DNA of 46,596 nucleotides from Dankookia rubra (lineage in GTDB: Bacteria > Pseudomonadota > Alphaproteobacteria > Acetobacterales > Acetobacteraceae), in the NCBI RefSeq assembly GCF_004355005.1, contig NZ_SMSJ01000045.1, forward strand, positions 1 through 46,596, given 5' to 3'. The position numbers and the translations under genes were made by a program. Positions 35,022 through 43,633 of the stretch are shown one piece after another (position 1 is the first letter of the stretch; every line of letters begins with the position of its first letter). The notes under the pieces are model-generated. The model did no database searches. It saw only the letters and a program-made list of their open reading frames with translations, and was not told the DNA's origin.

Positions 35022-35918
35022 ATGGCGCTGGTCGGCTACGCGCGCGTGAGCACCGAGGACCAGGCCACGGCGCGCCAGCTCGACGAGCTTAGCGCCGCCG
35101 GCTGCCGTGAGGTGGCCGAGGAGCACGCCTCGGGCGGCGACCGCGACCGGCCCGTGCTGGCCCGCACCCTCGCCCGCCTCAAGCCCGGCGACACCCTCGT
35201 GGTAGTCTCGCTCGACCGTCTCGCCCGCTCGCTGTCGCACCTGCTTGGGGTGCTCGAGGACCTGCAGGCCCGCGGCGCGCACTTCCGCTCGCTCCGCGAC
35301 CCGGTCGACACGGCCAGCCCGCAGGGCCTGTTCACACTGCAGGTCCTCGGCGCCGCTGCGCAACTCGAACGCGCGCTCATCCGCGAACGCACCCGCAGCG
35401 GCATGCGCGCCGCCGCCGCCCGCGGCAGCCGGCCCGGCAACCCCGGCCTGCGGGCCGGTGATCCGGCGGCCCGGCGGGCGACCTCGGAGGCACGCCGGGC
35501 GTCCTACCTCGCCCGACTGGTGGCCGGCGCCGATGCCTGGCTGCCGGCGGTGCAGCGGCTGCGGACGGATGGCCGCGCCTGGGACGATGTCGTCCGCTAC
35601 CTCAATGCCCGCCGCGCCCTGGGGGCGCCGCCCTGGACCTCGGAACGCCTCGTCCGGGCGGTGCGGCGGATGGTGGCGGAAGGCCTGGCTGAGCCCGCGC
35701 TGCTCGCCGCGGCCCGGCCGGCCCCAGCCCCCGACCGGCTGCTGGCCGTCGTGGCCGGCATCCTCCGGTCCGACCCGGGCGCCACACTGCGCCAGATCGG
35801 CGCGCGGCTGGAGGCGATCCGCGAGCCGACGCCGCGCGGCGGTGCGACTTGGCAGCCGGGATCGGTGGCACATGTCGTCGCCCGCGCCAGGAAGGCCGGC
35901 CTGTTGCCCGGCCCGTAG
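35022..35918 (+). CDS. Serine recombinase (resolvase/invertase family)
   Basis: A 298-residue small serine recombinase. MALVGYARVSTEDQ carries the nucleophile Ser10. LVVVSLDRLARSLSHLL and GLFTLQVLGAAAQLERALIR are the conserved catalytic and dimer segments, and ERTRSGMRAAAARG lies at the end of the E-helix. The C-terminal 150 residues are longer than a simple resolvase helix-turn-helix and include a second domain (AWDDVVRYLNARRAL, LRQIGARLEAIREP). The start at 35022 matches the family; an in-frame ATG at 34989 adds 11 unlike residues. Likely roles are resolution of plasmid multimers or cointegrates. It neighbours the replication genes. Confidence 0.88.
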   Translation: MALVGYARVSTEDQATARQLDELSAAGCREVAEEHASGGDRDRPVLARTLARLKPGDTLVVVSLDRLARSLSHLLGVLEDLQARGAHFRSLRDPVDTASPQGLFTLQVLGAAAQLERALIRERTRSGMRAAAARGSRPGNPGLRAGDPAARRATSEARRASYLARLVAGADAWLPAVQRLRTDGRAWDDVVRYLNARRALGAPPWTSERLVRAVRRMVAEGLAEPALLAAARPAPAPDRLLAVVAGILRSDPGATLRQIGARLEAIREPTPRGGATWQPGSVAHVVARARKAGLLPGP

Positions 35919-36220
35919 CAGGCGCGACCGACAGCGTGCCGATCAACCGACCGCAATGTCGGCCAGAGCAGATTAGTCGCATCAATGAGGAACCGCGACA
36001 CATCCGTTGGAGAGGGGGAAGCGCGGAGATCTCGTGTCAGCGGAGTGCTGCGGGAGACCCTTTGCAGCGCTAGGAGGGCGGTAATGGGGCGTGAGCGCGA
36101 GAGCCCGGCGTTCGGGAGGAAGGGTCTGACCGGCAGGGGCAATCCCAACGTCACGGCCAAACCGTAGCAGACGAACGACCGACGGCGGCACCGGGCCCCT
36201 CACCAAGCTCATCCCATCCC
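35919..36220. other. 302-bp spacer without a recognisable gene
   Basis: Short frames here have no family resemblance and no ribosome binding sites. I see no strong repeats or hairpins. Confidence 0.5.
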
Positions 36221-36469
36221 CTACTGGAGGCAAGTGTCCGGCAGCGCAACGTTCAGCCCGAGCCGCTCGGCCACGGCTTGCAGCGCGGCAACATCGCCAG
36301 CGCGCCATTGCCGACGGGTCAGCAGCCCTGCCGCCTCGGCAGCGGGCATGCCTACCGCGGCACCGATCGCCACCGGTGTGGTCACGCCCATGTCCTCCAG
36401 GTAGGTGTTGATCCTGTATCGCAGGCGGATGGCGATCAACCGATCGGCCTGCCGGGTGGGGTCGCGCAT
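36221..36469 (-). CDS. Small hypothetical protein with a possible DNA-binding helix pair
   Basis: An 82-residue frame reading MRDPTRQADRLIAIRLRYRI, then GVTTPVAIGAAVGMPAAEAA and VAALQAVAERLGLNVALPD. The middle resembles the helix-turn-helix of small Xre-like or plasmid-accessory proteins (TPVAIGAAVGMPAAEAAGLL). There is no clear ribosome binding site. I do not recognise a named family. It lies between the recombinase gene and the iteron region on the opposite strand from repA. The Ala/Leu codon pattern is consistent with real coding sequence, but confidence is limited. Confidence 0.45.
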   Translation of the reverse strand: MRDPTRQADRLIAIRLRYRINTYLEDMGVTTPVAIGAAVGMPAAEAAGLLTRRQWRAGDVAALQAVAERLGLNVALPDTCLQ

Positions 36470-36659
36470 GCCCCTGCCCTACTGCTTTGCGGTGACGACG
36501 GCCAGCACCCTCCCGGTGCAGCGCTACGCGTCGGTCCAATCATCACTCCGACCTGAGAGGCACCAAAGCCAGGGAGACCAGGCGCCGGGACCATTGCCAC
36601 AGCATTCAGCCAAGCGGATGTGGTACCTGGTGCAGTGCCGGCCATTCGCCAGGGTTTCA

Positions 36660-36750
36660 TCTGCAGCACCGCCTCGGCGACAATGCGCAGGAAGTGACCA
36701 CCCCGTTCTTTCGCCAGCAGATTCAACAGGGGCAGTCTGGGCTCGGTCAT
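36660..36750 (-). pseudogene. IS256-type transposase N-terminal scrap
   Basis: A minus frame begins MTEPRLPLLNLLAKERGGHF and continues LRIVAEAVLQM, which resembles the first 30 residues of mutator-type transposases (RxPLxELLxKxxDxDFLRxxAEAxLQ). It then loses similarity. The rest of 36470-36935 holds no gene; the iterons begin at its right edge. Confidence 0.4.
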
Positions 36751-36935
36751 CGGGTTCTCGACCGGTCAGGAGTAGGAATCTTGCGTCTCCACCCGCCCGC
36801 CAAGTCCGATGGTCGTCCAAGCCCTCCACCCCGGCGGACCCGGAATTTCAATCACCTCAGCAGATGTCGCCCAACGTCTTGGGCTCAGTCCGGCATCGGG
36901 TCAGACGAGCACGAGTCGAGTCGGCCGATGCGGGT

Positions 36936-37109
36936 GGGGGGATCACTCACCCAGGATCACTCCACAGGCTGGTCAGTTATCCCGGGGGGAACACTCACCG
37001 ATTTGGGGGGATTCCTCACCGAATCGAGGTTATCCCCGGGGAGATCACTCACCTACTCAACTAGACTAAGATTCAACACTCTTCCAATAGCCCTGTGAGT
37101 AATCCCCCC
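36936..37109. repeat. Iteron array upstream of repA (probable origin of replication)
   Basis: Five direct copies or near copies of GGGGGGATCACTCACC lie at 36936-36951, 36953-36965 (partial), 36984-36999, 37005-37020 and 37038-37053. An inverted one (GTGAGTAATCCCCCC) is at 37095-37109, close to the repA start. Two more inverted copies lie beyond the gene. Such short repeats bound by a Rep protein define iteron origins. The segment 37054-37094 between the direct and inverted copies is AT-richer and could be the opening site. Confidence 0.8.
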
Positions 37110-37170
37110 ATTGACCATGCCGTGGTTGCAAGGCTTCGGTGTTGTACGAATGGCAGTTGGAGCTTGAACC

Positions 37171-38166
37171 ATGGGCATTGAGGAGGAGCCGGACCACGGG
37201 GCACGTCGTCTCGTACTCGTCCATGGTCGTGAACAAGCCCGACAAATGGTCGAGCCCGAACACAAGCGGCTGGTTGATATAGCCGCTGAAGTCATGGCCG
37301 ACGAGGCAGCGAAAATCGGTATTACCTACACCGGCTTCTGCCTAACTGGCTTGCCGCACAAACGGCTCAAAGACGATCAGCCTTGGGAAAAGCGCGGGCA
37401 TCGCGTAATTCTTTCGATCGAGCCGGGCCGACTGCGGGTCGGTCTGGGAGCAGCGAAGCTATTCGGCGTTCCATACGGCGCGCGTGCCCGCATGATCCTG
37501 CTCTATTTGCAAACCCAGGCAGTTCGGACCGGCTCTCGCGAAGTAGAGCTCGGCCGGAGCATGCGTGATTGGCTAAGTAGGATGGGTCTCTCCTGGGGAG
37601 GCGAAACTGGCAAGGCACTCCGCGAGCAAGCGGCCCGCATCGCGGCATGTTCGCTCAAGTTCTACTGGGAAGGAGACAACGCGAGCGGGTTCGACAAAGG
37701 CGGTTTCGTCCGATCCGGTCTGCGGTTTCACCGGGCCAGTGATGACGGCCGACAGACCGATCTGTGGGAAGACCGTGTTGTTCTCGATGAAGTTTTTTAT
37801 GAGACGCTGCGAAAGCACCCCGTTCCGCTCCGCGAGGCAGCATTGCGTGAACTCTCGGATCGTTCTACGAGCCTCGACGTCTATATTTGGCTGGCCTATC
37901 GCCTCCATACTCTTAAGGGACCCACGCCAGTACGCTGGGCTGCGCTCCGGGAGCAGTTTGGTACCGGATATGCAAAAATTAGCGCTTTCAGGCGCGACTT
38001 TCTGACTGCGCTCGGACAGGCCGTGTCTGCCTATCCAGAGGCTCGTGTGGAACTAGCCGACGAAGGAGTCATGCTTTACCCGTCGCGTCCCCCAGTTGCA
38101 CCGCGGCTGATTGCGGTGAGTGGTCCCCCAACTCAGGACGGCCACTCCGCTGTTCGCCGCCGGTGA
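37171..38166 (+). CDS. repA: Plasmid replication initiator RepA (RPA family)
   Basis: A 331-residue protein of the plasmid RepA/RPA type seen in acetic-acid and related bacteria. Characteristic segments are IAAEVMADEAAKIGITYTGF, CLTGLPHKRL and GVPYGARARMILLYLQTQAV, followed by REVELGRSMRDWLSRMGLSW, VVLDEVFYETLRKHPVPLRE and LDVYIWLAYRLHTLKGPTPV. It would bind the iterons and open the origin. ATG 37171 follows TTGGAG at a suitable distance. The stop TGA (38164-38166) lies inside an inverted iteron copy, so the C-terminus and the repeat share sequence. Binding of RepA to the nearby inverted copy (37095) may autoregulate the gene. No frame damage is seen. Confidence 0.9.
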   Translation: MGIEEEPDHGARRLVLVHGREQARQMVEPEHKRLVDIAAEVMADEAAKIGITYTGFCLTGLPHKRLKDDQPWEKRGHRVILSIEPGRLRVGLGAAKLFGVPYGARARMILLYLQTQAVRTGSREVELGRSMRDWLSRMGLSWGGETGKALREQAARIAACSLKFYWEGDNASGFDKGGFVRSGLRFHRASDDGRQTDLWEDRVVLDEVFYETLRKHPVPLREAALRELSDRSTSLDVYIWLAYRLHTLKGPTPVRWAALREQFGTGYAKISAFRRDFLTALGQAVSAYPEARVELADEGVMLYPSRPPVAPRLIAVSGPPTQDGHSAVRRR

Positions 38167-38177
38167 GTAATCCCCCC
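38162..38177 (-). repeat. Iteron copy overlapping the repA stop codon
   Basis: GGTGAGTAATCCCCCC, an inverted copy of the repeat upstream of repA. Its TGA is the repA stop codon. Confidence 0.8.
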
Positions 38178-38315
38178 ATCCCTGAAACCAGCCAAGGGCG
38201 TGCGGGAGCCAGTCCGTGGCCACGACGCTGTAGAATGGAGCATCAGAACTAGACTACGCCAGCTACATTAAGACCTCGATGCCCCGGTCTAGCAACTTGC
38301 TCTCGGCAGGCTGTT

Positions 38316-38730
38316 TCACACGCGTCTAATCACTGTAGTGAGGGTGCTCACTCGAAGTAAGTCCTGGCCTGAACCAGGTCGATCCGATGAGGATGGCGGC
38401 AGGATGCGGCGCCAATCCTTGAGGCTTCGGATGGTACGCTCGACGATGTTGCGGGCCTTCCGGTTGAAGGGCTGCGGGTACTTGCGAGTGAACTTGTTCG
38501 GGATCAGCGGCGCGGTGATGCGCTCAGTCAGAAAGGGGCGCAGACCATTACTGTGGTAGGCGCTGTCGGACAGGAGGTGGATATTGGTCCCCCAACTGGC
38601 GCGCGAGCAGCCTATGGCTTGGCGCTCGACATCCATTTTCCGTCGGCTGCCGAACGGTTTGCCTTAGTGGTGGTGCCATCGATCAACTGCAGCCCGCCAG
38701 GGGTCGGCTCAGCCAAGGACGGCCAGCATG
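38316..38730 (-). pseudogene. IS5-family transposase remnant
   Basis: Minus-strand pieces in two frames match IS5-type transposases: LQLIDGTTTKANRSAADGKW, then (other frame) RQAIGCSRASWGTNIHLLSD, AYHSNGLRPFLTERITAPLI, ERTIRSLKDWRRILPP. The central part is deleted and the frame broken. It separates two iteron copies, so an IS once landed in the downstream part of the origin region. Confidence 0.65.
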
Positions 38731-38823
38731 CCGGACCAGAGGCCGCGACCGAGTTCTCCACCAGGTGCAGTTGCAGCGGCACGGCGGCGCTTCCATGCAA
38801 AGCATTAGCCGCCTGAGTTGAGC

Positions 38824-38839
38824 GGTGAGTGATCCCCCC
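38824..38839 (-). repeat. Outlying iteron copy downstream of repA
   Basis: GGTGAGTGATCCCCCC, the exact reverse complement of the copy at 36936. It lies just beyond the IS5 remnant. Confidence 0.8.
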
Positions 38840-39189
38840 ACCTGAAGTCCATAGCTCTGAGAAGCGTTCGCTAGGTTGCACTATCGCTTGGCTAACTGCC
38901 GCAAGAGCGGCCGTCCGACATTTATGATTTCCGCCTAAGCGACTAGCAATCATTAGATCGGCATCGGATAGGGCCGACCTCTATGCTCCTTGACCGCTGT
39001 AGGTCCAGGTTGCCGTAGCGCGCGCCAGTTCCAAATTCTGGAATCCCATGCTGGTTGAGCTGAACGCTGAACGCTGGACGCGAGCCTACTAGGGTTTCCA
39101 CAGCGCCAGACCTTCATAATGATATCGAATTCAGTTTTGCATGCAAAACTTGCGTTGCTTGATCGCTGCGCCGATGATCTGCCGCAGGG
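38840..39189. other. Non-coding leader of the first partition locus
   Basis: 350 bases with lower GC than the rest and no gene. It ends with the AGTTTTGCATGCAAAACT palindrome and the parA ribosome binding site. The cis-acting partition site may be here. Confidence 0.45.
39133..39150. promoter_or_regulatory. Perfect 18-bp palindrome upstream of parA
   Basis: AGTTTTGCATGCAAAACT is fully symmetric and lies 40-60 bp before the possible parA starts. It is a good candidate for an operator or for the partition-site core of this ParA system. I see no second copy in the window. Confidence 0.5.
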
Positions 39190-39210
39190 GTGATGATCGG
39201 GGGATCTAAC

Positions 39211-39906
39211 ATGCGAGCAACGGGAGCGACCAAACGGCCGCCTGGGGGGCGGATCGTGCTCTTGTCCTCGCCGAAGGGCGGAACAGGTAAGAGCTCACTG
39301 GCACGCAACCTCCTCGTCTGCGGCGCCCAGGCTGGGCTTAATGTGCTCGGGATCGACTTCGATCGCCAGAGCACCTTGCACAAGTGGTTCCTTCGGCGAG
39401 AGAGGCTACGCGAAGGCATTCCCGAAGCTCCCCGTGTCGAAGTCCGACCGGCAGCACTCGCCGATTGGCGTAGGGTGCTTGACGAGACCGCGGCTTATGA
39501 CCTCGTTGTTCTTGATACGCCGCCCAGCATAGAGGACCATTACAACGCGGCAGTAGGCTTGGCTGGTGCATCCCACCTGGTTCTCGTGCCATGTGGCCAG
39601 ACACAGGACGACATAGACAGCGTCAGTCCTTGGATGGCAACGCTCGTCAAGTCGGGCGTGTCTGCGGCATTCGTTCTGAACAAGGCCAACCGCAGGACCA
39701 AGAGTTACGAAGCTGCGCGCGGGCGGCTACTTAAGGTGGGAGCGCTTGCACCCGTCGAGATACCGGCGTTGGAAGACATCCATCTTACGGCCGGAAAGGG
39801 CTTGTCGGTCCTCGATGTCAAAGGCGCGAAAGCCACTGAGAGCTTTGACGCCCTCTGGTCCTACATCGCTCGGGAAGCCGGCCTTCAGCTCGGGTTAGCC
39901 GCATGA
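39211..39906 (+). CDS. parA: ParA-type partition ATPase
   Basis: A 231-residue ParA/MinD-type ATPase. The deviant Walker A motif KGGTGKSSLA begins at residue 22, GIDFDRQSTLHKW is Walker A', and LVVLDTPPS is Walker B. It is a short ParA without the extended N-terminal helix-turn-helix of type Ia proteins. It uses ATP to move plasmid copies apart on the nucleoid. The start at 39211 has GGGGGA eight bases upstream; ATG 39190 would add seven residues and is equally possible. The stop overlaps the ATG of the next gene by 4 bases, so the two are coupled. Confidence 0.88.
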   Translation: MRATGATKRPPGGRIVLLSSPKGGTGKSSLARNLLVCGAQAGLNVLGIDFDRQSTLHKWFLRRERLREGIPEAPRVEVRPAALADWRRVLDETAAYDLVVLDTPPSIEDHYNAAVGLAGASHLVLVPCGQTQDDIDSVSPWMATLVKSGVSAAFVLNKANRRTKSYEAARGRLLKVGALAPVEIPALEDIHLTAGKGLSVLDVKGAKATESFDALWSYIAREAGLQLGLAA

Positions 39907-40613
39907 GCACACTCTCCCGCCGCCGGCTTAAAGAAATTGCTATTGAGGACGATCCCCCCGAGGGCGCCCTTCCTGACCCTCGGCAGCAAGACATTGGGCG
40001 GTTCATCACGGTCAACGGAGACGTCCTCGACACCGTTCGAGAGGTTTTCCAAGGTACGGCACTGGCTGACGACCCTGCCAAGGTTCGGGCGCTGCTGCAG
40101 GCACGCGGACAAGTCGCCGAGGCGTGGAGCAACGCAAAGGCCGCCTACTTAGAGTGCGGCCGCGCACTGCTCGCAGTCGATGAGGTGCTAGACGACACGG
40201 AGCGGGACGCACTGCGCCGCGGCTTCGGTCGCCTGTTCCCCTTCAGCGAAACGGTAGCCAGCCAGTTCAGGCAGATCGCCAGGGCGGTAGATAGCGGGCG
40301 TATCCCACTGGAGGCCTGTCCAGGGTCGTATTCCACCGCCTATCAGCTTGCTTTGCTTACTCCGGCACAGCTCGAGATCGCGCAAGCGCGCGGGCTGCTC
40401 CGCCCCGACGTTTCACGGCACTTAATTCTTGCTTTTCGCCGGGAAATTCGCATCGAGCCAAACCGGATTCGTGAATCAATCGACATGCCCAAGCTCCGTG
40501 CTGAACTCCGTAGGATCGACGCTGAGGTCCGGCGGGGGCTCGAGACACTGGCGACTTTGCGCCGGCGCCGCCGAGAGATCCGCGCTGTCTTGGCCGAAGG
40601 CGCCGATAGCTAA
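39903..40613 (+). CDS. Probable partition partner of ParA, family not recognised
   Basis: A 236-residue protein, MSTLSRRRLKEIAIEDDPPE. It shows no ParB nuclease-fold motif (no GERRxxA). The middle is helical (VRALLQARGQVAEAWSNAKA; FPFSETVASQFRQIARAVDS), the latter resembling a helix-turn-helix contact. The C-terminal third is basic and probably coiled coil (LRAELRRIDAEVRRGLETLA, TLRRRRREIRAV). It overlaps the parA stop (ATGA), the usual place for a centromere-binding partner, so that role is inferred from position. No other gene follows in the operon. Confidence 0.6.
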   Translation: MSTLSRRRLKEIAIEDDPPEGALPDPRQQDIGRFITVNGDVLDTVREVFQGTALADDPAKVRALLQARGQVAEAWSNAKAAYLECGRALLAVDEVLDDTERDALRRGFGRLFPFSETVASQFRQIARAVDSGRIPLEACPGSYSTAYQLALLTPAQLEIAQARGLLRPDVSRHLILAFRREIRIEPNRIRESIDMPKLRAELRRIDAEVRRGLETLATLRRRRREIRAVLAEGADS

Positions 40614-40719
40614 CTGTAAAAATGCCGCCGCCGAACATCTGGGGCGTTAGCCGACGCCAGTTTGATGGCACGGTTAGTCGTGTTTCATAATCGACAGGAT
40701 GAACTCAGTAGGTCCAGCC

Positions 40720-41615
40720 CTGTCTGAAGTCAGGCTGTGGTGACAGAGATCGGGTGTCCCATCTTGCAGCATGCAATTCATGGCGCTGGTGGCAACGTTC
40801 ACCGCGGTCGCCCAACGCTGGCCCGTGTGACAGCGCAGCTCATCACCGATCAGCTGCTTGAAACTGCCAATGCAGGCTGCTCTTCTGCGCCCGGTGATGC
40901 TCTGCAGAAGGTCATCCCGCTGTGTTGGCGCGCTTTGTCGCCTCGCTTGGCGTGGCCACGAAGCGCGGCGGCACGGTGACGAGTGCGTCTGGATCACGCC
41001 CGTCCAATGTAGCGGCAGCTCCTTTCTGATCGTAGGCACCACCCCCGGTGAACGAGGCCACTGGTGCTTTCGCGTTTTCGAGCGGAGGACCGATCCGAGA
41101 GCCATCATCGACGTCGTTGGTGGTCAGCGCCGCCGCGACGATCTGGCCAGTCTCGCTGTCCATGCCGATGTGCAGCTGCCGCCAGGACCGGCGTGTTTTA
41201 GTGTAATGCTTCTCCAGCAGCCACTCGCCTCCGCCGCACAGCTTCAGACTGGTGCTGTCGACCAGCAAGTGGACGGCGTCATCTTGAGTGTGCAGCCGGA
41301 GCCGCGGCACTTCCAGCGCCTCTGCCCGGAGGCAAAGGGTGGTTTTGGTCGTGCACCACCAGAGCCAGCCCGAGTAGGTGGAGCACGGAGCCTATCAGCC
41401 CTTTCATCTGGCGTAGGGCTAAGCGGAACACGGCCAAGGGTCAGCGCCGTCAGGATCGTCAGTCGGGAGTGGCAGAGTTGCTCGCCAGGGGTGGTGCGCG
41501 GTGCTGCGCGTCAGTTTTCGATGGCCGCGTCCGATAACGACCCGGTCAAGCTGCCGCGCTGGTACAGGCTGGCGTTGTACTCACGCCACTTCTGAACCTT
41601 ATAGATCTGCTAGGG
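40720..41615 (-). pseudogene. IS5-group transposase pseudogene
   Basis: The minus strand encodes, in several frames, a full-length IS5-type transposase. It begins near 41600 with YNASLYQRGSLTGSLSDAAI and is interrupted by TGA where Trp is expected. It continues as RAAPRTTPGEQLC and then, in another frame, as LLVDSTSLKLCGGGEWLLEK and RRSWRQLHIGMDSETGQIVA, then ASFTGGGAYDQKG. The C-terminal end is RDDLLQSITGRRRAACIGSF. A nonsense codon and frameshifts make it inactive. The next 345 bases (41616-41961) hold no recognisable gene. Confidence 0.65.
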
Positions 41616-42323
41616 GATATGGTGGTGGCGATCTTGGTTCAGTTTGAATGGCAAGATGGGCACACGGAGATCAGAACAAGGGCAGGCCTCGTACGGCGGC
41701 TTGGCCTGTACCGCCACCGGCCGGGTCCGTTCACCAACGTCAGGAGCCAAGTCACCAGTTCTGCCAGGGCGAGAAATCGCAATCATTCTTGCGAACTCAC
41801 GGCAGGCCCAGAGCGACGTGCGCGGTGTTCGTAATCGGCAAGGTCCGTGTACGCGACGCGCTCTGTGCCGGCCAGAACGTACACGAGTAACTGGCCACTG
41901 TGCACAAGATTCTCGACTCGATTTCGTGGAAGCCTCCAGCGTGCAGCGACTTCATCCAGGCGGTTTTGTCAGCGCTCGTGCCAAACCTGACGGCGTGAGT
42001 TGGAAGACGAGTTCGATCTACGCCGCCGTGAGAATGAGGAGCGCGATAGTGGCACGGCGGAGGTGGAGTAGGCGACGGCGGCTGGCTGGGACAGATTGAT
42101 TGTGGCGGACGCGGGGGCGGAGGAAGTTGCGGAGCTCATCGTAGCCTCGACAGAAGCGCTCCGCCGCGTCGAAGCTCTTGAAGCCCCGCATACATCGTGT
42201 GCGGCCTTTGACGCCGCGGTGATCTTGTTCCATTCCGTTGTTCCTATAGGCGCTGTGGGGTGCGGCACGGTTCGATGAGACAGCCGACTGCGGTAGAGGT
42301 CACCGCAACCGGAGGTCAGACCG

Positions 42324-42716
42324 ATGGACCAGAACCACAGCGACAAGCCCGCGGGGGCGCCGACGTGCGCCCAGAACGCTGACGCTGGCGCCCCCACGGG
42401 CGGTACCGGGCCGGAGCGTCGCAACTCCGCCCGGCGCAAGCTGGCGGCCGTTACCCGCCTGCTGCGCGGTGAGCCGCTGGAGACCCTGGCCCGGGAGCTC
42501 AACGTCACCGTCGCCCGCCTGAGCGAGTGGCGCGACCGCGCCCTGGTCGCGGCAGAGGTGGCGATGAAGGAGCGCGAGCGCGACAGCCGCGATGAGGAGT
42601 TGCTCCGTCTCAAAGCCAAGCTCGGCGAGGTCACCATGGCCAACGAACTGCTGGAGCAGAAGATCGCCGCCCTGGAGGGCGGCCGCCCTTTGGCCCGCCG
42701 GAGGTCGAGGCGGTGA
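42324..42716 (+). CDS. IS3-type transposase OrfA
   Basis: A 130-residue protein. A Pro/Ala-rich N-terminal tail precedes RRKLAAVTRLLRGEPLETLA and RELNVTVARLSEWRDRA (helix-turn-helix), then a leucine-zipper-like coiled coil LLRLKAKLGEVTMANELLEQ. This is the DNA-binding subunit of IS3-group transposases. Its stop overlaps the start of OrfB (GTGA), with OrfB in the -1 frame, so a fused OrfAB or coupled translation is expected. No damage is seen. Confidence 0.85.
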   Translation: MDQNHSDKPAGAPTCAQNADAGAPTGGTGPERRNSARRKLAAVTRLLRGEPLETLARELNVTVARLSEWRDRALVAAEVAMKERERDSRDEELLRLKAKLGEVTMANELLEQKIAALEGGRPLARRRSRR

Positions 42717-43633
42717 GCCGGGCCGTCTCCCTGGCCACGGGCCGCGCCTACGGTCTGGCCAGGGTCGCCCGGGTCTGGCGGCTCTCCCGTGCCACAGTCT
42801 ACCGCCATCGCGCGGCGCCCGACCCTGCGGCACCGGCCGGTCCGACACGCCGGGGCCCGGTAGGTGCCTGCTCTGATGCCGCGTTGCTCGAGCACATCCG
42901 CGCCCAGATCCTTGGCTCGCGCCTGCACGGCGAGGGCTACCGGAAGATCTGGGCTCGGCTGCGCTATGCCGGCATCCGCACCTCGGCCCGCCGGGTCCGG
43001 CGCCTGATGGGCCAGCACGGCCTGCTGGCGCCGCACCGGGTCGGCCGTCCCGAGCAGCGCGCCCATGACGGCACCATCACCACCACGGTGGTGGACGCGA
43101 TGTGGGGGACCGACATGACCGAGACCGTGACCGTCAGAGACGGCCGGGCCCGGGTCTTCGTTGCCGTCGACCACTGCTCCGGCGAGTGCGTCGGCAACCA
43201 TGCCGCCCGCTCCGGCAACCGCTTCGAGGCACTCGAGCCGGTGCGCCAGGGCGTGCTGCGCCACTTCGGCCGCATCGAGAAGGACGTGGCCAAGGGTCTC
43301 TCCCTCCGCCACGACCACGGCTCGAACTACATGTCGGGCGACTTCCAGGACGAGATCGCCTTCCTCGGCATCGAGAGCTCGCCCTCCTTCGTCCGCCAGC
43401 CCGAGGGCAACGGCGTCGCCGAGCACTTTATCCGTACCCTGAAGGAGAACTTCCTCTGGGTGCACACCTTCGACACCATCGAAGACCTGCGCCGCGGGCT
43501 GCAGGATTTCGTGGCCCATTACAACGCCACCTGGCTCGTCGCCCGGCACGGCTACCGCACCCCGAACCAGATCCGCGCCGAGCAACGCAGCCTTGCTCAG
43601 TGCCCACCGGCCAACCTACCCTTGGCCGCCTGA
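42713..43633 (+). CDS. IS3-type transposase OrfB (DDE integrase core)
   Basis: A 306-residue rve-type catalytic protein starting at GTG. ILGSRLHGEGYRKIWARLRY and RRVRRLMGQHGLLAPHR are the HTH_21-like N-terminal part. The DDE residues are in VDAMWGTDMTETV, LRHDHGSNYMSGDF and GVAEHFIRTLKENFL, with YRTPNQIRAE near the end. It is continuous from start to stop and likely functional together with OrfA. The sequence belongs to an IS3 branch in which OrfB lacks an ATG start. Confidence 0.9.
   Translation: MSRAVSLATGRAYGLARVARVWRLSRATVYRHRAAPDPAAPAGPTRRGPVGACSDAALLEHIRAQILGSRLHGEGYRKIWARLRYAGIRTSARRVRRLMGQHGLLAPHRVGRPEQRAHDGTITTTVVDAMWGTDMTETVTVRDGRARVFVAVDHCSGECVGNHAARSGNRFEALEPVRQGVLRHFGRIEKDVAKGLSLRHDHGSNYMSGDFQDEIAFLGIESSPSFVRQPEGNGVAEHFIRTLKENFLWVHTFDTIEDLRRGLQDFVAHYNATWLVARHGYRTPNQIRAEQRSLAQCPPANLPLAA

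Noticed and set aside
36936-38839. CRISPR array
   Set aside because: The 16-bp repeats are unevenly spaced, occur in both orientations and flank a rep gene, so they are iterons.
39133-39150. repABC-type parS site
   Set aside because: The palindrome has GTT...AAC ends but not the internal bases or 14-bp length of the repABC consensus, and no repB or repC is present.
41969-43585. A 538-codon minus-strand frame across the IS3-type element
   Set aside because: It is antisense to OrfA and OrfB and contains no recognisable domain.
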